NCBI RefSeq assembly: GCF_000374085.1
Contig: NZ_KB893592.1
Span: 1 to 64,000, forward strand
Source: Spirosoma spitsbergense DSM 19989
GTDB lineage: Bacteria; Bacteroidota; Bacteroidia; Cytophagales; Spirosomataceae
DNA length: 64,000 nt
Direction: 5' to 3'
The notes below the pieces were generated by a model that saw only the letters and a list, made by a program, of their open reading frames with translations, did no database searches and had not been told where the DNA came from. The translations under genes were made by a program, and so were the position numbers. Of the stretch, positions 61,943 to 64,000 are shown piece by piece. Every line of letters starts with the position of its first letter. Position 1 is the first letter of the stretch.

Positions 61943-63736
61943 ATGAAGGCTACTATATCATTTTTCTTTTTGTTTGTTGTATTACTGGGCGTAACGAGTT
62001 GTCGCGTTCAGCGTAATCCTCCTGAATTAACGGGTTTATCGGCCTCCGAAGCGTTTGTAGGAGATCCATTACTCCTGACCGGATACCAGTTTGGCTCCAG
62101 TCCGACGGTAACATTTGGCCTGGCCACATCGGTTACAACAGCAGCCATTACCAGTCAGGACGAGAATACAATTCGGGTAACGGTACCGGGTATCAAACCC
62201 GGCCCGACTCAGATTCGGGTTCAGACGGACGAAGGAGTTTCGGACCCACTCCCTTTTACGGTCAAACAACCCACTCCCATTGTGGCCGCTATTAGCCCCA
62301 CGAATGGGCTTCAAGGCACACTCGTTGTTATTACCGGCTCTTTCCTGAATCAGATAAGACGGGTTCGGTTCAACGATGTCAACGCGGAGATCAAAGACAG
62401 TACGGATCAAAAACTGACGATTGTTGTTCCTGCCGTGCTACCCCGTGGACCAGTTCCTCTGGTGGTTGAAACGGTAGGGGGCGCTATTTCCAGCAGGTTT
62501 ATCGTAGCCGGAACGCCCCAGATTACCAGCATCAGCCCTTTACAGGCCAAACCTGGTGCAGAACTGGTTATCAAAGGGGTAAATCTGACGGATGGCCTTA
62601 TCAGTATCAATGGGCTGGTTACCGACAAAGCAACGACAACCGTAAAGGACACCGAAATTCGCACCATTATCCCGGCAACGGCAACATCGGGTCTTGTACG
62701 GGTAAGCGTTTTTGAAGCGCTGCTGGCCAGTAGCACAGATACACTCAAAATTGTTCAGTCGCCCATCATTGCTAACCTGCTCGCTCAGGACGGTATAACG
62801 GGTGATAAGCTGACCATAACCGGGCGTAACTTCAAGGATATAACGGCCGTATCGTTCGGCAGTACGCCCGCCACCTTTCGCGTCATAAGCGACACGCAAC
62901 TTGAAGCGACGGTACCCGCCTTACCAGTCTCCGGCCCCGTAACGGTGTCGGCCAGTAGTGTGGGGGGCAATACGACCGCTACTGATCCTTTCTTCTTCTA
63001 CCTCCCGCCATCCAATCTGGTCGTTACGCCGGCCCAGCAACTGCGCGGCAGAACACTTACCATATCCGGCAAAAACCTGTATCGAATTACTACCGTTACG
63101 GTCAGTGGCATTCAGGTACCTGTCACCAGTCGAAATGAAGGGGTTGACCTGCTGATTGGGGTACCCCTCAATGCTATAAGCGGTCAGGTGGTTGTTTCGA
63201 GTCGGGCGGGTAGTGCTTCTGCCCCCCTATACGTGTTGCAGCCTCCCGTTATCACCGCTGTTTTACCCGCAAAAGCGCGACCGGGGGACCAGGTAGTGAT
63301 ACAGGGTAACTTCCTGCTGAATGCCCAGATTTTCTTTACCGGTGCCGCAGCCGCAGCCGCAGATGGCGGTAAAAATGAGGATACGGAGCGATGGGTTTTA
63401 GTGCCGACGGATACCCAGGCAGGGCCGATACGGATAGTCAATGGGGCCGGAGAAACCACCAGCACAACCTCTTTTACGGCGATTCGGTTGGTAACGATCA
63501 CCGATTTTACGCCTAAATCGGCTAAAGTCGGGATAGAGGTTTTCTTTACCGGTCAGAATCTGGCCACCGTAACGTCCGTTAAATTCAACGGTGGCACATC
63601 TGCCCCGGCAACGTTCAGGGTATCGGGTGGCACGCTGGCCGTAACAATCCCGGCCGATGCCGTTACGGGTCAACTATGCCTGACCAATGACGCGGGTACC
63701 GTATGTACCAGTAGTAACTTCACCATTACCAAGTAG
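61943..63736 (+). CDS. IPT/TIG-repeat surface lipoprotein
   Basis: A 597-residue lipoprotein with start at Met 61943 (an upstream Met at 61934 is also possible). The signal peptide ends in lipobox GVTSC. The rest is a chain of about seven Ig-like IPT/TIG domains of roughly 80 residues, each opening with the pattern P-x-I-x-x-I-x-P-x-x-G (for example ISPTNGLQGTLVVITGSFL, ITGRNFKDITAVSFG and ISGKNLYRITTVTVSG). Bacteroidota TIG lipoproteins often bind glycans at the cell surface. No catalytic domain is present, so binding or adhesion is the likely role. Confidence 0.88.
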   Translation: MKATISFFFLFVVLLGVTSCRVQRNPPELTGLSASEAFVGDPLLLTGYQFGSSPTVTFGLATSVTTAAITSQDENTIRVTVPGIKPGPTQIRVQTDEGVSDPLPFTVKQPTPIVAAISPTNGLQGTLVVITGSFLNQIRRVRFNDVNAEIKDSTDQKLTIVVPAVLPRGPVPLVVETVGGAISSRFIVAGTPQITSISPLQAKPGAELVIKGVNLTDGLISINGLVTDKATTTVKDTEIRTIIPATATSGLVRVSVFEALLASSTDTLKIVQSPIIANLLAQDGITGDKLTITGRNFKDITAVSFGSTPATFRVISDTQLEATVPALPVSGPVTVSASSVGGNTTATDPFFFYLPPSNLVVTPAQQLRGRTLTISGKNLYRITTVTVSGIQVPVTSRNEGVDLLIGVPLNAISGQVVVSSRAGSASAPLYVLQPPVITAVLPAKARPGDQVVIQGNFLLNAQIFFTGAAAAAADGGKNEDTERWVLVPTDTQAGPIRIVNGAGETTSTTSFTAIRLVTITDFTPKSAKVGIEVFFTGQNLATVTSVKFNGGTSAPATFRVSGGTLAVTIPADAVTGQLCLTNDAGTVCTSSNFTITK

Positions 63737-63770
63737 ACCGCAAAAGATTGTTGCCCCGACGGAGCAGGTT

Positions 63771-64000
63771 CTACCCAGATTGAATTTGTCGAACCAGTAC
63801 CTCGTTGATGCGCACGTAACTTTCGTGCGTCCAGCCAGCTACGTGCGGGGTCAGAACAACGCGGTCTGACTGACGCAGGTAATCAAAGCCTACCTGCTGA
63901 CCCGGCGTTAGTTTGGCTAACTTTTCATTTTCCAGTACATCCAGACAGGCTCCCCGGATTTTGCCCTGCTGTAGTCCCCGTACGACGGCCTCCAGCGACA
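63771..64000 (-). CDS. D-isomer-specific 2-hydroxyacid dehydrogenase C-terminus, cut by window edge
   Basis: The last 230 bases hold the end of a minus-strand frame with stop TAG at 63773-63771. The visible 76 residues include GKIRGACLDVLENEK and VVLTPHVAGWTHESY, the C-terminal NAD-domain motifs of D-2-hydroxyacid dehydrogenases such as SerA or hydroxypyruvate reductase, with the catalytic His in PHVAGWT. The start and substrate are outside the window. Confidence 0.85.
   Translation of the reverse strand, partial: SLEAVVRGLQQGKIRGACLDVLENEKLAKLTPGQQVGFDYLRQSDRVVLTPHVAGWTHESYVRINEVLVRQIQSG

Overview
The window looks like a chromosomal segment of a Bacteroidota bacterium of the order Cytophagales, most like Spirosoma or a close relative. 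This rests on gene content: a PorZ-like protein with a type IX secretion C-terminal domain, BatD, a Bacteroidota-type YbeY with Asp as third metal ligand, M1 and DUF5117-type metalloproteases with Bacteroidota features, and promoters of the TTTG-N19-TAnnTTTG type. Coding density is high and GC is near 50%. No prophage, CRISPR array or rRNA operon is visible. The left edge cuts a transposase and the right edge cuts a D-2-hydroxyacid dehydrogenase.

Layout. 1-2.6 kb: truncated transposase, SDR, ybeY, zinc-type alcohol/quinone dehydrogenase. 2.6-2.7 kb: an AT-rich gap with three perfect DnaA-box consensus sites inside or beside a 15-bp inverted repeat, a candidate replication origin or DnaA-regulated site. 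2.8-8.1 kb: bioF, pdhB, porZ and tdk. 8.3-16.3 kb: an unknown two-domain protein, a helix-hairpin-helix/outer-membrane protein, an MlaE/MlaF lipid transporter pair, SDR, ROK kinase, murB. 16.4-25.2 kb: SPOR-type lipoprotein, gmd, HtrA/DegP protease, a frameshifted hsp20, the acpP-fabF-rnc operon, HAD hydrolase, ApbE. 25.2-29.8 kb: small membrane protein, aroC, batD, small ORF, beta-CASP nuclease. 29.9-38.4 kb: pbpC, an NTF2-like protein and a very large thioester alpha-2-macroglobulin lipoprotein, an envelope-defence group.

38.5-44.9 kb is the main biosynthetic locus: eight same-strand, mostly overlapping genes encoding a flavoprotein oxidoreductase, a SAM methyltransferase, a type III polyketide synthase, an enoyl-reductase-like SDR, a FabZ-like dehydratase, a FabF-like ketosynthase, a private acyl carrier protein and a private phosphopantetheinyl transferase. 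I infer that the last five make and carry a special acyl chain, the type III synthase extends and cyclises it to a phenolic or pyrone lipid, and the methyltransferase and flavoprotein tailor it. The product cannot be read from sequence.

45-64 kb: an extremely Asn/Ser/Asp/Arg/Tyr-rich lipoprotein, gamma-carbonic anhydrase-like protein, HupE/UreJ membrane protein, two tandem M1 metallopeptidases, a DUF5117-type zinc metalloprotease, tRNA-Pro(GGG) with its own promoter and terminator, a family 2 glycoside hydrolase followed by possible gene debris, a HAD dehalogenase, a glycine-zipper stress-type protein, an AAA ATPase with unusual Walker motifs, and an IPT/TIG-repeat lipoprotein.
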